From Promethearchaeota archaeon (GTDB lineage: Archaea; Asgardarchaeota; Lokiarchaeia; Sigyniarchaeales; SOKP01): a stretch of 7,015 nucleotides of DNA. The number at the start of each line of letters is the position of its first letter. Position 1 is the stretch's first letter. A model generated the notes under the pieces. That model was given only the letters and a program-made list of their open reading frames with translations, was not told where the DNA came from and searched no databases. The stretch is taken from assembly GCA_030606095.1 (NCBI GenBank), contig JAUWHC010000133.1, forward strand, positions 1-7,015, read 5' to 3'. Shown piece after piece: positions 5,701-7,015 of the stretch. Made by a program: the position numbers and the translations under genes.

Positions 5701-6990
5701 TTAATAATATGTTTCTCCTGTAATTCTATTCACCTTTAAATGTCTAAATCTAGCTTGAGTTTTAATCAGCTCCATATTTAAAGATACCTTCTCTACAACT
5801 TCGGGGGGAAATAAATATTTAGCCAGTTGAATAATCATATGTCGAGTTTCAATGCAATTAAATAATTTAAGAATCTCTAACGCGTAAAACAGCTCGGAAA
5901 TTAAATCAAAATTCATATCTGCTGAAAATTCAAGAAGTTCTAAATTTCTATAAATTCTTGATATTATACTTGATAAAAGGTCATATTCTTTTAATTTCTC
6001 CAAAGAATTTCGCGAATAATTACAAAATAGTATGTAATAAGTCGCTTCAGATGAAATAAAACCATCTCTATATTGCTTTATTCCTTCTGGTGTTATTCTA
6101 TGTTCTAATTCTTCCAATATAGCAGAAATATTTTCTTCTATGTTACGAGCACGAATAAGATTATAAATTTTTAAAATTACAACTAGTTGAGATGTTTCTA
6201 AATTCTTTAGATAAGATTGCTCGAAATATTTCGAATCAGCTTCTATTAATCTATTAATTTGAGAGTTTGTAAGCCACAATTTCATAAATTCTGTAGCTTT
6301 TAATAGGTAATATACTCCATCAGTAGCTTGTACTAAGGGTGCTTCAAACTCATCTATCCCTTCTTCATATAAATCCATTAAAAATTTCTTAATTTTATCT
6401 TTTTCTAATTTTATATTAAGAAGGTTGGCCAAATAAATCCCACAAAAATAGAGGTCAGGATTTTTTAAAGTAACTAACGGAATGGTAACTAACCATTCAC
6501 TCATATTATTTAAAATGTATTCTTTAATATGAGAAAAATCAAATCTCTTTTCTAAATGAAAAAAGCTAATTATACGATCTATCAAATATAAAAGTTGTAA
6601 TTTTTCTTTTGGATCCTCTAAATCTTCCAAAATCTCAATTCTTTTTTTATTTTCAATTAATTTCTTTACGAACCGCCTTTTAATTTGAAGATATTTCTTC
6701 AAATTTTCTTTTTTTTCCGGATGTTTATTAATTAGATCTTTTAAGTTTCTCAATTCGATTATAAATTCTAAACTCAAGAAATCTTTTGATTTCAAATTTA
6801 GCATGATTAGATTAACATTAATATCAACTAAGTAATCTACAACTTTTTCTAAAAAAAGCTCATATATTATAGGTGCTAATTTTATATCATAAATTTCATG
6901 AATAGAAGAAATTTTACAATTACCATTAGGATTAATCTCAAAGAAAAGGTCTAAAAATTTATTTTCTATTTCTTCTAGCTCAAATTCCAT
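5701..6990 (-). CDS. Unrecognised helical protein, possible alpha/alpha-toroid repeats; 5' end may be cut
   Basis: No family could be named with confidence. The 429 residues from the ATG at 6990 are Leu/Ile/Lys/Glu-rich and predicted helical by eye, with no signal peptide or membrane segment. Residues 80-130 are highly charged and may form a coiled coil. From about 175 onward, units of helix pairs recur with aromatic/Leu patterns: NPDLYFCGIYLANLL (177-191), QATDGVYYLLKATEFMKL (221-238), SSEATYYILF (313-322) and SELFYALEILKLF (365-377). These resemble the 'leaTyyal.lL' helices of the prenyltransferase/terpene-cyclase alpha/alpha barrel. No Asp-Cys-His zinc triad of protein prenyltransferases and no DXDD motif of cyclases is seen, so catalytic activity is not supported. 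The frame upstream of the ATG stays open to the window edge (FIKADLLE) and no ribosome site precedes 6990, so the true start may lie outside. The downstream terminator suggests it is not part of the kinase operon. Confidence 0.75.
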   Translation of the reverse strand: MEFELEEIENKFLDLFFEINPNGNCKISSIHEIYDIKLAPIIYELFLEKVVDYLVDINVNLIMLNLKSKDFLSLEFIIELRNLKDLINKHPEKKENLKKYLQIKRRFVKKLIENKKRIEILEDLEDPKEKLQLLYLIDRIISFFHLEKRFDFSHIKEYILNNMSEWLVTIPLVTLKNPDLYFCGIYLANLLNIKLEKDKIKKFLMDLYEEGIDEFEAPLVQATDGVYYLLKATEFMKLWLTNSQINRLIEADSKYFEQSYLKNLETSQLVVILKIYNLIRARNIEENISAILEELEHRITPEGIKQYRDGFISSEATYYILFCNYSRNSLEKLKEYDLLSSIISRIYRNLELLEFSADMNFDLISELFYALEILKLFNCIETRHMIIQLAKYLFPPEVVEKVSLNMELIKTQARFRHLKVNRITGETYY

Positions 6991-7015
6991 TTCTAGTAAA
7001 TCTGCTTTGATAAAA

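Overview
This is an A+T-rich, archaeal-looking window in which every supported gene lies on the minus strand, so transcription runs from high to low coordinates. Three things suggest an archaeon. Shine-Dalgarno sites match the archaeal 16S tail (GGAGGTGA, GGTGA). Genes end in T-rich tracts without obvious hairpins, and no bacterial -35/-10 pairs are apparent. The Lys/Ile/Asn-rich proteins and the gene content would fit an anaerobic, possibly Asgard (Lokiarchaeia-like) lineage, but that placement is an inference.

Layout in transcription order. (1) 6990-5701: an unrecognised all-helical protein whose frame stays open to the window edge, followed by a T-rich stop region. (2) 5610-4099: a flavoprotein of the FAD_binding_4/FAD-oxidase_C type, closest by motif to alkyl-DHAP synthase (AGPS). 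(3) 4098-2824: an HdrD/GlpC-like iron-sulphur protein with two complete CCG domains; its ATG directly follows the flavoprotein's TGA. (4) 2791-1244: a glycerol-kinase-like FGGY kinase, 32 nt downstream. (5) A strong T-rich tract at 1211-1243. (6) 1220-1102: a broken fragment of a second copy of the iron-sulphur gene, only its last ~40 codons. (7) 1046 to the window edge: a second, divergent FGGY kinase lacking its C-terminus.

Genes 2-4 form a compact operon. The simplest reading is that the kinase phosphorylates a polyol or sugar, the flavoprotein oxidises a phosphorylated or hydroxy-acid substrate, and the CCG protein passes the electrons on, as GlpABC/GlpK or GlcDEF/Dld modules do. The substrate is not determined: both kinases have Ala where GlpK uses Glu84 to bind glycerol, and the flavoprotein keeps the HHH motif of ether-lipid AGPS.

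The most notable observation is the iron-sulphur gene fragment. It lies upstream of the second kinase just as the intact gene lies upstream of the first. This implies that the locus once held two tandem oxidoreductase-kinase cassettes, one of which has lost its redox genes. The intact iron-sulphur protein also lacks one cysteine of its second ferredoxin-type motif. No RNA genes, CRISPR arrays, insertion sequences or plus-strand genes were found.
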